Source of the DNA: an uncultured Ruminococcus sp.
GTDB lineage: Bacteria; Bacillota; Clostridia; Oscillospirales; Ruminococcaceae
Reading direction: 5' to 3'
NCBI GenBank assembly: GCA_902788785.1
Contig: CADALT010000012.1
Span: 1-64,000, forward strand
DNA: 64,000 nucleotides
Of this stretch, positions 13,868-21,911 are shown piece by piece; position 1 is the stretch's first letter; each line of letters starts with the position of its first letter. The notes under the pieces were generated by a model, which was not told where the DNA came from, did not search any database, and saw nothing but the letters and a program-made list of their open reading frames with translations. A program made the translations under genes and the position numbers.

Positions 13868-13940
13868 TAAAAACGCCATAGTACTTCTGACTGTAGATCA
13901 GAAATACCATGGCTTAAAACTTCTATATTAGCATAGCACG

Positions 13941-13958
13941 TATCCCATGGGGGCTTTT
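13941..13958 (+). terminator. right half of split pgm terminator with T-tract
   Basis: TATCCCATGGGGGC followed by TTTT. It is the partner of 12889-12902. It is unlikely to work as a terminator while the left arm is more than 1 kb away. Confidence 0.75.
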
Positions 13959-13966
13959 CACTGCAC

Positions 13967-13995
13967 AAAAAAGGCGGAGCACCATGCTCCGCCTT
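13967..13995 (-). terminator. intrinsic terminator of dockerin gene
   Basis: AAGGCGGAGC (13971-13980) and GCTCCGCCTT (13986-13995) form a perfect stem. The minus strand continues with a run of T. Confidence 0.9.
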
Positions 13996-14011
13996 TCTGT
14001 TATTATAATAC

Positions 14012-15871
14012 TTATTCCTGAATTGCCTTGATGCCCTTGATGTGTGATGCTATCATAGCGATATCCGTTACGTTCACCTTAGTATCGTTATCCACATCTG
14101 CCGCCTTTATACCATCTTCATCGAGAGCCTTGATACCCTTGATGTGTGATGCTACAAGTGCGATATCGGTAACATTTATATTGCCGTCCCTGTTAACATC
14201 GCCTTTCTTGACCTTGTTATCGGGCTGTTTACTGTCAGCAGTGCTGTTTGCAGGCTTGCTGTCCGTCGGTCGGCTGTCATTGACCTTACTGCTGTCGGGA
14301 GCTTTGCTGCTGTTAGCCGTCTTTATGGTGAACGTCCTTGTGGCAGAGCCCTTGTAGCCGCCGATGCCCTCAATGTAAACCAGTGCCGAGCCTGCTGATG
14401 TGTTGTCGATGTAAGTTACCTTATAATCAGTGCCCTCACTCAGTTTAGTGCCATTGTAAACTATCTTGACCGCAGGCTTTATCTCGCTGCCCGTGTAGTC
14501 AAACTCGGTATTCGCAAGAGTTATCTCGGCAGAGGATATATCAACCTTGCCCGCAGCAGACGAGCTGCTGTCTCTGCGAATAATGAACGATCCCGAAGCT
14601 GTGCCTGTATACGCACCTATACCCTCAACGGTGCAGGACGCTGTACCTGCGTTTACGTTATTTGAGTAGCCTGTTATCCTGTAATCCTTGTCCTTGGTCA
14701 GTGTTTTTCCGTTGAGCTTGACTACAGGTGCAGGTGTCAGGGCGATGCCCGTAAACTTGTAAGGAGAACCGGTAAAGGTCACGCTTGCACCGAATATGCT
14801 GATGGGAGCAGCCGTGCTGCTTGATGTGGTAGGCGCTTTACTTGATGAAGCAGGTGCAGCCTTGCTGCTGGACGGTGTGGGCGCTTTGCTTGAAGATGCA
14901 GGTGCAGCCTTACTGCTGGACGGTGTGGGTGCTTTGCTCGACGAAGCAGGTGCAGCCTTACTGCTGGACGGTGTGGGCGCCTTGCTTGACGAAGCAGGTG
15001 CAGCTTTACTGCTGGACGGTGTGGGAGCTACGCTGCTGGTGCTCGGTCCGCCGCCACCGCTGTATATCACCTTGCTGCCGACCTTGGATATATCGTCGCC
15101 CGTGTACAGCGCAGCATTCTGCTTCAATTCAACCGTACCCAGTTTCAGATTGCCTATCGAAACATTCTGCGGACCATTGCCGTTCAGTACGGTCTTATGG
15201 CTGGGGCTGGTCGCTGCGATAGTCCCGAAATACTTAGTTCCCGGCTTTTTTGTGCCTGCTACCGAAACTGTCAGATCACCGCCCACAGAAAGCGTACCGT
15301 TGGTAAGTATCAGCTGTTTGCCGTAACGTGCCGCCGAGGGCAGCTTCACTAACATATTCTTGCGCACATCGACCGTGCCGCTGCCGTTCATGACAAGCTT
15401 GCCGTAGCCGACTATCGCCGTACCCGATCTGTATCCGCCTGCGATGCAAAGATTGTTCCCTACAACGACCTTACCGCTGCCTACATTGAACTCCTTGTCG
15501 CCGATCCAAAGATCGCCCTTTACATCGAGCGTACCTCCGCTGACATCGGTCGAACCGCCGTTATAATAGCTGTTCTGGGCAAAATTCTTCGTCACGATGA
15601 CTGTACCGTTCTGAATATCAAGCTTGCCGTATTCGACCAGAAGATCGCCGTTTATCGTAACCGTAGCACCGTTAGTAACGGTCATGCCGTTATTTATCTG
15701 CACGTTGTCGTTGATTGTAACATTAGATGAGAAAGTCACCGCTTCGCTATACTCAGTCAGCGCCGATGCCACAACTATTCCGCCTGAATTATCACGGCTA
15801 GGCAGAGATGCCGAGGACAAAGCCATCATAAGTGCAGCAGCACACGCCACTATCTTTTTCATATCCTTCAT
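14012..15871 (-). CDS. secreted dockerin protein with Ser/Pro linker and Ig-like repeats
   Basis: 619 aa. The order of parts is signal peptide (about 1-37), a Gly/Asn/Thr-rich region with beta-helix-like repeats of the type NGxxxVxGDLxV (about 40-270), and a linker with four copies of SSSKAAPASSSKAPTP. Two tandem modules of about 75 residues follow, patterned YTGxxIxPxVxxxxxxxLxxxxDYxVxYxxN, and finally a type I dockerin (about 552-619). The two dockerin calcium loops read DVNRDGNINVTD and DVDNDTKVNVTD, each followed by a SHIKGIKA helix. The dockerin should anchor it to a cohesin scaffold, so it is probably a structural or adhesive cellulosome component; no catalytic domain is recognised. AAGGAGG lies 7 nt before the ATG. 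Confidence 0.85.
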   Translation of the reverse strand: MKDMKKIVACAAALMMALSSASLPSRDNSGGIVVASALTEYSEAVTFSSNVTINDNVQINNGMTVTNGATVTINGDLLVEYGKLDIQNGTVIVTKNFAQNSYYNGGSTDVSGGTLDVKGDLWIGDKEFNVGSGKVVVGNNLCIAGGYRSGTAIVGYGKLVMNGSGTVDVRKNMLVKLPSAARYGKQLILTNGTLSVGGDLTVSVAGTKKPGTKYFGTIAATSPSHKTVLNGNGPQNVSIGNLKLGTVELKQNAALYTGDDISKVGSKVIYSGGGGPSTSSVAPTPSSSKAAPASSSKAPTPSSSKAAPASSSKAPTPSSSKAAPASSSKAPTPSSSKAAPASSSKAPTTSSSTAAPISIFGASVTFTGSPYKFTGIALTPAPVVKLNGKTLTKDKDYRITGYSNNVNAGTASCTVEGIGAYTGTASGSFIIRRDSSSSAAGKVDISSAEITLANTEFDYTGSEIKPAVKIVYNGTKLSEGTDYKVTYIDNTSAGSALVYIEGIGGYKGSATRTFTIKTANSSKAPDSSKVNDSRPTDSKPANSTADSKQPDNKVKKGDVNRDGNINVTDIALVASHIKGIKALDEDGIKAADVDNDTKVNVTDIAMIASHIKGIKAIQE

Positions 15872-15898
15872 ACCATATCCTCCTTGAAAAGGTAACGA

Positions 15899-15952
15899 AT
15901 ATAAAAATATAGCCGCATCTTCCGAGACGCAAGGTCGTCATCCGATGGGCTA
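15899..15952 (-). promoter_or_regulatory. stem-loop with U-rich tail in dockerin 5-prime region
   Basis: On the minus strand TAGCCCATC pairs with GATG-C-GGCTA (15952-15910), and an inner GACG / CGTC stem has a 6-nt loop. TATATTTTTATATT follows. It may terminate the preceding small gene or act as an attenuator for the dockerin gene. I do not recognise a known riboswitch class. Confidence 0.5.
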
Positions 15953-15977
15953 GATTTTACATAAATAAACAAATAAC

Positions 15978-16271
15978 TCAGCCGTTATACTTCATGAACT
16001 GGAACAAAACGTGCAGCATCGATGCAACAGCATAAACGCCTGCAACACAGCCGATCAGGATCAGCAGCCAGCCAATATAAACAGGCACAGTTGTACCAAG
16101 CACGAACAGCAGAGCGCAAAGTATGAGCACGCCCAGGTAGATACCTGTGAAGAACAGCACACTCCTTTTATCTCTGATATCGCACTTTCTGTTATATGGG
16201 AAAAGATCACTTATCTCCATATACGCCAATTTATCTTTTGCTTTCTGGATAAAAGCTTTTATAGGTTCCAT
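15978..16271 (-). CDS. small two-helix membrane protein, unknown
   Basis: 97 aa. The first 40 residues are polar (LFPYNRKCDIRDKRS). Two hydrophobic helices follow (about 40-60 and 63-88), and a short polar tail ends in FMKYNG. Start ATG has AGGGGG at 7 nt. It has its own promoter and lies between secF and the dockerin gene on the same strand. I recognise no family; function unknown. Confidence 0.6.
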   Translation of the reverse strand: MEPIKAFIQKAKDKLAYMEISDLFPYNRKCDIRDKRSVLFFTGIYLGVLILCALLFVLGTTVPVYIGWLLILIGCVAGVYAVASMLHVLFQFMKYNG

Positions 16272-16306
16272 AATAAGCCCCCTAATCAGAAAAATTCATT
16301 ATATAC

Positions 16307-16335
16307 ATTATAACTCATCTTGACATATTTTGCAA
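16307..16335 (-). promoter_or_regulatory. promoter of small membrane protein
   Basis: TTGCAA (16335-16330), 17-nt spacer, TATAAT (16312-16307). Confidence 0.65.
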
Positions 16336-16440
16336 TGATTTATTCACACTTTCGGCTATGTGCACAAATAAAATGTTAATATTTCTACTTATTTACTATT
16401 GGACTTATCATTCGTTATAAGCTGCACTGCCGTCACTAAC

Positions 16441-16468
16441 AAAAAAGGCGAGGAACAAGCCTCGCCTT
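16441..16468 (-). terminator. intrinsic terminator of secDF
   Basis: AAGGCGAGG and CCTCGCCTT form a perfect stem (16445-16468) with a T run on the minus strand, just after the secF stop. Confidence 0.92.
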
Positions 16469-16482
16469 AAAGCCTTATAGGA

Positions 16483-17457
16483 TCATCTTCTGCCGCTCTT
16501 CTGTGCGGTCTTGCTCTTATTTTTCTTAGGGCTGTTCTCGGTATGTCTTCTCCACATTACCCACAGTGTAGGAGCGATGCAGTTAGAAGAGTACACACCT
16601 GCCAGCATACCGATAATAAGAGGGAATGCAAAGCTTATGATGGAGTTTACACCGTAAATAACACATACGATGCATACTACCGCCATAGCTGCAACAGTAG
16701 TAACAGTTGTATGTATCGAACGTCCCAGAGTCTGGGTAACGGACATATTCACCAGTTCTTCCAGCTCGACCTTGCTGCCCTTTAATGTCTGGTTCTCACG
16801 GATACGGTCATAGATAATGATAGTAGCGTTGATGGAGTAACCCAGTATAGTCAGCAGAACTGCCATGAAGTTCGCATTGATATCAAATCTGCAAATAACG
16901 AAGCAGCCGTATACCATGCACAGGTCATGCAGCAGGGCTACCACCGAGAAGATACCTGCGGAGATACCGCCTATCTTCCTGAAACGGAAGCCTATATAAA
17001 TGATAGTGATGATAGCTGCGAATACAACTGCGACCATACATTTCAGGAAGAAGTCAAGTCCGTTGGAAGCGTTAACGTCACTTGTCTCAAACAGTTCGAT
17101 GTTATTATCAGCAAAAGTCTCGACCAGCTTATCTTTAAGTTCGTTCTGCTTTACCTCGTTGATACCGCCTGTAGAAGAAAGCTGTATCTTTACAGTGGTC
17201 TGTGAAGTTGCAGTGTTCTCGCCCTTGGTGACGGTGGACTTCTGTCCCAGCACCTCGGTAACAACGTCCTGAACAGCGTTGGTCTCGAGTTCACCTGTGT
17301 AGCTGTAGGTCAGTATAGTACCGCCCTTGAACATGATATCAACATTAAGTCCCAGTACAAAGGTCAGTACGATGAACAGTGCTATAAGTGTACAGGAGAT
17401 GGTGTAGAATACCTTGCGGTGTCCTACCACATCAAGATTTCTCTTTTCTTTAGCCAT
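16483..17457 (-). CDS. secF: protein translocase subunit SecF
   Basis: 324 aa inner-membrane protein. With SecD it uses the ion gradient to aid late steps of Sec-dependent export. The pattern is one N-terminal helix, a periplasmic-type loop, then five helices holding the family motifs (GFRFRKIGG, ALLHDLCMVYG, GYSINATIIIYDRIRE, SFAFPLIIGMLAGVYSS). The start is the ATG at 17457 (MAKEKRN), 9 nt after GGAGGTG. It overlaps the secD stop by 8 nt, implying translational coupling. The C-terminus is Lys-rich. Confidence 0.94.
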   Translation of the reverse strand: MAKEKRNLDVVGHRKVFYTISCTLIALFIVLTFVLGLNVDIMFKGGTILTYSYTGELETNAVQDVVTEVLGQKSTVTKGENTATSQTTVKIQLSSTGGINEVKQNELKDKLVETFADNNIELFETSDVNASNGLDFFLKCMVAVVFAAIITIIYIGFRFRKIGGISAGIFSVVALLHDLCMVYGCFVICRFDINANFMAVLLTILGYSINATIIIYDRIRENQTLKGSKVELEELVNMSVTQTLGRSIHTTVTTVAAMAVVCIVCVIYGVNSIISFAFPLIIGMLAGVYSSNCIAPTLWVMWRRHTENSPKKNKSKTAQKSGRR

Positions 17458-18859
17458 TGCTTTCAACACCTCCATACAGCTTGCGCTTCTTAAATGCCTT
17501 GAACTTAGAAAGTGATGAGAGCATCAGTCTCGAACAGAATATTCCGAAGAAGAAGTTCAGTATGATACCTACCAGCAGAGTATAACCCAGCGAATAGATA
17601 GTACCTGCGGTAGATGCACCGAATGCCATGAACAGAGGCTTCAGCAGAGTGCCGAACACACTGTCTGTAGGTCCGAAAGCACCCATCAGGATAACAGCCA
17701 CGAATACAACGGTGATATTTCCGTCGAATACCGCAGCCCAAGCCCTCTTGTAGCCCAGTTCGATAGCGCCGTTGAGAGTCTTGCCGTTATTCAGCTCTTC
17801 CTTTATTCTCTCTGCCACGATAACGTTGGCATCAACGCCCATACCGATAGCCAGTATGATACCTGCGATACCGGGTATGGTCAGTGTGAAGCTCTCGGAA
17901 TTTCCGAAGAAGCCCGAGATACAAGCCAGAGTGCCCGCAGCCTGTCCCAGCAGAGCGATACCTGCCACAAAGCCCGGGAGTCTGTAAATGATCACCATAT
18001 AGATGAATATGATAATGAATGCTATAACACCTGCAACGGTCATCGCATACTTCGCACCCTCACCGAGAGTAGCGGAGATGATGTTCGTGCTGGTAGTTCT
18101 CAGAGCAAAAGGCAGCGCACCTGCATTGATCTTATCAGCCAGAGCCTTTGCAGACTCATATGTAAAGCTGCCCGAGATCTGGCAGTTGCCGTCAAGGATA
18201 GGCTCGTTAACGCTTGGTGCAGAGATCATATCCTCATCCATCCAGATGGAGATCTGACCATGGCTCGCAGAAAGCTCTGTTGTGGCAGAACCAAAGGCAT
18301 CCTTACCTGTTTCGTTCAGTTCAAGGCTTACCACCCATGTGACCTCACCTGTGTTCTGATCCTGGTACTGTCTTGCCTCTGCGTGCTTGACATCTGTACC
18401 GCTGAGCACCACGTTCTCATCTTCAAGAGAAGCAGGCTGTGCTGTACCCTTAGCAAATATCAGCTGTGCTGTATCACCAAGTTCTGAGATAGCAGCCTCG
18501 GGGTCGAAATCCTCCTCGCCCGACTGCCATGGGAAGCTGACCATGATCCTGTGCTTGGTATCATCGGCATAAACTTCACTGTCTGTAATATTCAGAGCTA
18601 CCAGACGCTGTTCGATAACAGCCTTTGCAGCATCCATCTCGTCCTTGGTTATCTCATGCTCGTCATCGTCGATATCGGGTTCAAAAGTCGCATTGACGCC
18701 GCCCTGGATATCTATACCCCAGCGGATCTCATCAACGCCCTTGATATAGCTGTGTCTGATATCGCCGTAATAGTTATGTATACCTGCGTATGTCAGATAT
18801 GCGAAGCCCAGTATCAGAAAAAGCACGATAAAAAAGACCGGTTTAGTAATTTTCCGCAC
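17450..18859 (-). CDS. secD: protein translocase subunit SecD
   Basis: 469 aa partner of SecF. The N-terminal helix is followed by the GIDIQGG motif (D1), a large exported domain, and five C-terminal helices with GMGVDANVIVAERIKEE, the typical D4-type signature. The start codon is GTG at 18859 (read MRKITKPVFF), 7 nt after AGGAGG; a longer frame from an upstream TTG lacks a ribosome site. First gene of a secD-secF unit. Confidence 0.94.
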   Translation of the reverse strand: MRKITKPVFFIVLFLILGFAYLTYAGIHNYYGDIRHSYIKGVDEIRWGIDIQGGVNATFEPDIDDDEHEITKDEMDAAKAVIEQRLVALNITDSEVYADDTKHRIMVSFPWQSGEEDFDPEAAISELGDTAQLIFAKGTAQPASLEDENVVLSGTDVKHAEARQYQDQNTGEVTWVVSLELNETGKDAFGSATTELSASHGQISIWMDEDMISAPSVNEPILDGNCQISGSFTYESAKALADKINAGALPFALRTTSTNIISATLGEGAKYAMTVAGVIAFIIIFIYMVIIYRLPGFVAGIALLGQAAGTLACISGFFGNSESFTLTIPGIAGIILAIGMGVDANVIVAERIKEELNNGKTLNGAIELGYKRAWAAVFDGNITVVFVAVILMGAFGPTDSVFGTLLKPLFMAFGASTAGTIYSLGYTLLVGIILNFFFGIFCSRLMLSSLSKFKAFKKRKLYGGVESNG

Positions 18860-18939
18860 TGTAAATCCTCCTAACAAAATTTAACTGCCGACGGGTTCCT
18901 CACACGCACATAAGTTCCCGAGGGCACATTCACCTATAT

Positions 18940-18968
18940 ATTATATACCGTTTCCATCTAAAAGTCAA
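18940..18968 (-). promoter_or_regulatory. promoter of secDF
   Basis: TTGACT (18968-18963), 17-nt spacer, TATAAT (18945-18940). It is divergent from the Rrf2 promoter. Confidence 0.85.
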
Positions 18969-19015
18969 GTCTTTTTTCAATATCTGTCCACACATAGTTC
19001 ATGAAGACGGATAAC

Positions 19016-19044
19016 TTGACAAAATGATGAGAATGAGTTATAAT
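19016..19044 (+). promoter_or_regulatory. promoter of the Rrf2 gene
   Basis: TTGACA (19016-19021), 17-nt spacer, TATAAT (19039-19044), both perfect. A 54-nt leader precedes the start codon. Confidence 0.9.
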
Positions 19045-19098
19045 GTAATAAATCATATTTCGACTATAGGATTACTACATTTCTACAGGAGGGACCAC

Positions 19099-19533
19099 AT
19101 GAAGATATCAACTAAGGGGCGCTATGCTTTAAGACTTATGACAGACCTTGCTATGCACTCCGAGGACGGATATGTACCTATAAAGGTCATTGCAGAAAGG
19201 CAGAACATAAGCGACAAATATCTCGAACAGATAATCTCGATACTCAGCCGTGCCGGCTATGTGCGCAGTATACGAGGTGCAGGCGGCGGATATATGCTGG
19301 CTTATCCTCCCGAGAAATACACCGTGGGCATGATACTGCGCCTGACAGAGGGCAGTCTTGCACCTGTAGCCTGTCTCGAGACCGAGGATAACCTTTGCGA
19401 GCGTGCAGATGAATGTCCCACACTTTTTATATGGGAGCGTTTATATGCTGCAATAAATGATGTGGTCGATAATATCACCATAGCCGATATAGTTGACCGC
19501 TGTGACAACTCCGGTGATTTTTACAACATCTGA
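19099..19533 (+). CDS. Rrf2-family transcriptional regulator
   Basis: 144 aa winged-helix regulator. The N-terminus MKISTKGRYALRLM is a classic Rrf2 start, and the helix-turn-helix covers about 25-50. Three cysteines, C-x6-C-x5-C, lie around residues 95-108 (CLETEDNLCERADEC), resembling the [2Fe-2S] site of IscR. This makes iron-sulfur or redox sensing plausible. No isc/suf or cysteine genes are adjacent, so the targets are unknown. The ATG follows AGGAGGG. Monocistronic and divergent from secDF. Confidence 0.88.
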   Translation: MKISTKGRYALRLMTDLAMHSEDGYVPIKVIAERQNISDKYLEQIISILSRAGYVRSIRGAGGGYMLAYPPEKYTVGMILRLTEGSLAPVACLETEDNLCERADECPTLFIWERLYAAINDVVDNITIADIVDRCDNSGDFYNI

Positions 19534-19555
19534 CAGACCGATATATAGAACTTTC

Positions 19556-19596
19556 AAGCCCCGAAGCGGCACCGTTACGCTTCGGGGCTTTTATTT
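19556..19596. terminator. bidirectional intrinsic terminator
   Basis: The 13-bp stem AAGCCCCGAAGCG / CGCTTCGGGGCTT (19556-19590) is followed by TTATTTTTA on the plus strand and by A/T-rich sequence on the minus side. It ends the Rrf2 gene and the long minus-strand iron/redox operon. Confidence 0.9.
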
Positions 19597-20268
19597 TTAT
19601 GCTTTTTCCGGAACTCCGCCGTTCATGCGGTAAAGCTTGTCCGCATAAGCCTTTGCATCGTTCTCGTGGGTAACTATCAGCACAGCTGTGCCGTTTTTTG
19701 CCTGTTCTTTCAGGAAATCGAAGACCTCACGGGTGTTCTCGTCATCAAGATCGCCTGTGGGTTCGTCTGCAAAAAGTACACGGGGCTTGCGCACCGCAGC
19801 ACGGGCTATCGCCATGCGTCTTATCTCGCCGCCCGAAAGTTCCGAGGGCTTTACCTGTGAAAGCTGCGCTATATCAAGGCGCTCCATCAGCTGTTTTGCG
19901 TATTCCTCATCGGGCTTTTCCCTGTACAGCGCAAAAGGCAGCAGTATATTTTCCATGACCGTCAGGCTGTGTACCGCCGACTGTCCCTGCGGTATAACGC
20001 CGAAGCGCTCATTGCGGAGTTTTGACAGCTTTTTGTCATCGAGAGAGTATATGTCATCGCCATCGGAAAGCACCCTGCCCGAGGTCGGGCAAAGCAGTCC
20101 CGAGAGCATATTCAGCAAAGTGGTCTTTCCGCTTCCCGATCTGCCCATCAGTACGGAAAGACAGCCTTCCTCAAGGGTAAAGTCGGTCTCTTTAACTGCG
20201 GTAAAGCGGTTCGTGCCCTTGCCTGCCCTGATGTAGTCCTTGGTGATATTTTCAGCTGTAAGGCTCAT
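19597..20268 (-). CDS. ABC transporter ATP-binding protein (MacB/LolD type)
   Basis: 223 aa nucleotide-binding domain. Walker A is GRSGSGKTT (about residue 39), the signature LSGGEIRR, Walker B VLFADEPTGDLD, and the switch histidine VTHEND. This subtype pairs with FtsX-like permeases, and the gene follows such a permease by 10 nt. The start is the ATG at 20268 after AGGAGGTG. It is the last gene of the iron/redox train. Substrate unknown; MacB-type pumps move lipoproteins or peptides rather than ions. Confidence 0.88.
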   Translation of the reverse strand: MSLTAENITKDYIRAGKGTNRFTAVKETDFTLEEGCLSVLMGRSGSGKTTLLNMLSGLLCPTSGRVLSDGDDIYSLDDKKLSKLRNERFGVIPQGQSAVHSLTVMENILLPFALYREKPDEEYAKQLMERLDIAQLSQVKPSELSGGEIRRMAIARAAVRKPRVLFADEPTGDLDDENTREVFDFLKEQAKNGTAVLIVTHENDAKAYADKLYRMNGGVPEKA

Positions 20269-20278
20269 TTTGCACCTC

Positions 20279-21475
20279 CTAATTATCGCTGCGCAGGGTA
20301 AGCCCTGCATCGATACGGCTCATGCGCCATGCCGATACCGCTGCAGCCGCAGTTCCCGACAAGACGGAAAGCAGTATCGTAAGGCAGAGACAAAGCACCG
20401 TCCTGCCTGCATCGGGCAGCAAAAACGGCAGTCCCAGCGCTTTTTCGGCTGCACCGCCGAAGGGGAATATCACCAGCGCCCCCAGCAAACAGCCTGCTGT
20501 GCCGCCTGCAAGGGTTATGCACAGCGCCTCTTTCATAACTATGCCTGCCAGCATCTTCCCCGAAGCCCCCATGACACGCATCACTGCAAACTCCTTTTTG
20601 CGCCCGTTGATGCTCATGGTGAATGCCAGCAGCAGTATCGCTGCACCAAGCACCCACACCGCCGCTATGAATGTCCGTATCATGCCCGATACTCCCGTTA
20701 TGCCCGAAGCTATGCCCGAGATCATGTTCTTTGACTGCACCGCCTTTACACGTTTTACATGGAGATTTATATCGTTCATAACATCCTCGGGACTGTAGCC
20801 GTCCGCTGCGTTGATAAGCAGGCAGGATACCACATTGTCGGGCGAGATATCCTTGAAATCGTTCATGCCCTTGTCAAGGGACGAAGCTATGAGTTCCTTG
20901 ATGGTGTCGATATTCGTGAATACGGTCGTATCATAGGTAGTACCTGTCTTATCCAGCTTTGCAGCCACCCTGCAATCCACGCCGTAGAACGACAGCGTAT
21001 CGCCCACAAATGCATTGAGGTCACTGCCTACCACCAGGTCATATTTTTCCAGCGCTTTTTTGCCGCTCTTTTTGATCCAGGGCTTTACCGTGATGTCAGT
21101 TTCGGGGTCAAAACCTATTATCTGCACGGGTATCGAACAACAGCTCGAACCTGTTGATGCCAGATAAAGCTGTGCCGAGATATCGCCAACGGAGTCAAGG
21201 CTGCTTATCTCATCGTACTTTTCCTTGTCCATGTAGAAATATCCTATGCTGCCCTGTATGACCATATCCTCGAATTTTTTCTTCGTTGCCGCCTCGTAGG
21301 GTACAGCCATAACGTCAGCGCCCAGACGTTTTTCAAGGGAAGACAGCCCCGTACTCAGACTGTTTACCATGATGCTGCCCACAAACACCGCAAAGCACAG
21401 CAGCGATGACAGCACCAGCAGCACCGCCGTCGCAGCGGGTCTGCCTTTAAGGTTTTTGATGGTAAGACTGTTCAT
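20279..21475 (-). CDS. FtsX-like ABC transporter permease
   Basis: 398 aa, MacB topology. There is one N-terminal helix, a large extracytosolic domain (about 45-255), then three helices containing the FtsX motif RKKEFAVMRVMGASGKML. A Cys pair (SSCCSIP) is present in the outer domain. It works with the ATPase downstream and is preceded by the DUF4418 gene. Confidence 0.85.
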   Translation of the reverse strand: MNSLTIKNLKGRPAATAVLLVLSSLLCFAVFVGSIMVNSLSTGLSSLEKRLGADVMAVPYEAATKKKFEDMVIQGSIGYFYMDKEKYDEISSLDSVGDISAQLYLASTGSSCCSIPVQIIGFDPETDITVKPWIKKSGKKALEKYDLVVGSDLNAFVGDTLSFYGVDCRVAAKLDKTGTTYDTTVFTNIDTIKELIASSLDKGMNDFKDISPDNVVSCLLINAADGYSPEDVMNDINLHVKRVKAVQSKNMISGIASGITGVSGMIRTFIAAVWVLGAAILLLAFTMSINGRKKEFAVMRVMGASGKMLAGIVMKEALCITLAGGTAGCLLGALVIFPFGGAAEKALGLPFLLPDAGRTVLCLCLTILLSVLSGTAAAAVSAWRMSRIDAGLTLRSDN

Positions 21476-21489
21476 GTGTATCGCTCCTG

Positions 21490-21897
21490 TTATTCATCCC
21501 TGCCCATAAAGGCTGTTACTGCCGCAACCACTGCCACAAGCACCGCAATAACGATAGATGCAGGCTTCATCACTGCATGGCAGCGCATATTCTCCATCAT
21601 GCACAGCTTTATGAGGGTATTCGGTATCAGCGCCGCAGCTATGCCCTGCGGTATCAGCGCAAGTGCCAGCCCCTGCTTTTTGCCGCCGCTTCTGACTATC
21701 AGCCGCATTAGTGCTGTGACAGCGATGGATACGCCCAGCGCCATTTCTGCCTGTTCAGCCCAGTGACAAGCCATCCACTTGCCCTTATCAGTCTGTCCGC
21801 AGGCGTGGAACACCGTTTTAACACCGATACAAAGTGCAAGTCCCAGCAAAAGCAGTATTACGCCAAATATCCTATCCATGTTTTTATGCTTATCCAT
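21490..21897 (-). CDS. DUF4418-like small membrane protein
   Basis: 135 aa with four hydrophobic helices and the motif FHACGQTDKGKWMACHWAEQAE between helices 1 and 2. That Cys/His/Trp pattern is what I recognise as DUF4418, a family of unknown function often next to FtsX-type ABC transporters, as here. The start is the ATG at 21897 after AAAGGAAG; the upstream TTG overlaps that site. Confidence 0.65.
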   Translation of the reverse strand: MDKHKNMDRIFGVILLLLGLALCIGVKTVFHACGQTDKGKWMACHWAEQAEMALGVSIAVTALMRLIVRSGGKKQGLALALIPQGIAAALIPNTLIKLCMMENMRCHAVMKPASIVIAVLVAVVAAVTAFMGRDE

Positions 21898-21911
21898 TTC
21901 AATACTTCCTT

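Larger units (their letters stand above)
12903..13940. mobile_element. terminator-inserted gene cassette 1 (hydrolase cargo)
   Basis: Short element with no transposase. Inverted end motifs are ATATAGAAGTTTT (12915-12927) and AAAACTTCTATAT (13916-13928). Next to the left motif is the hairpin GCCCCAAAGCG-TTTATG-CGCTTAGGGGC (12928-12955). Next to the right motif is a 39-nt hairpin (13875-13913, outer bases GCCATA / ATGGC). One gene lies between, on the minus strand, with a consensus promoter directly after the 39-nt hairpin. The 5-prime module (end motif, hairpin, promoter, leader) and the 3-prime module (post-stop CTAAGATAAA segment, GCCCC hairpin, GATACYC-ATATAG end) recur around a different gene at 45175-45860. 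The element lies in the loop of the pgm terminator. Mobility is inferred from these two copies. Confidence 0.8.

Noticed and set aside
12903-13940. Cassette as an integron-type attC cassette
   Set aside because: No attC-like GTT core sites or integrase; end motifs are inverted repeats and each cassette has its own promoter.
15899-15952. Cyclic-di-GMP riboswitch before the dockerin gene
   Set aside because: The tetraloop-receptor and GGGACGCAAAGCC-type core are absent; only a GACGCAA string on the wrong strand is similar.
19540-19590. ATATAGAACTTTCAAGCCCCGAAGCG resembling a cassette 3-prime end
   Set aside because: The end motif has mismatches, no partner end lies within 2 kb, and the hairpin has a proper T-tract, so an ordinary terminator is simpler. 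A solo relic cannot be excluded.
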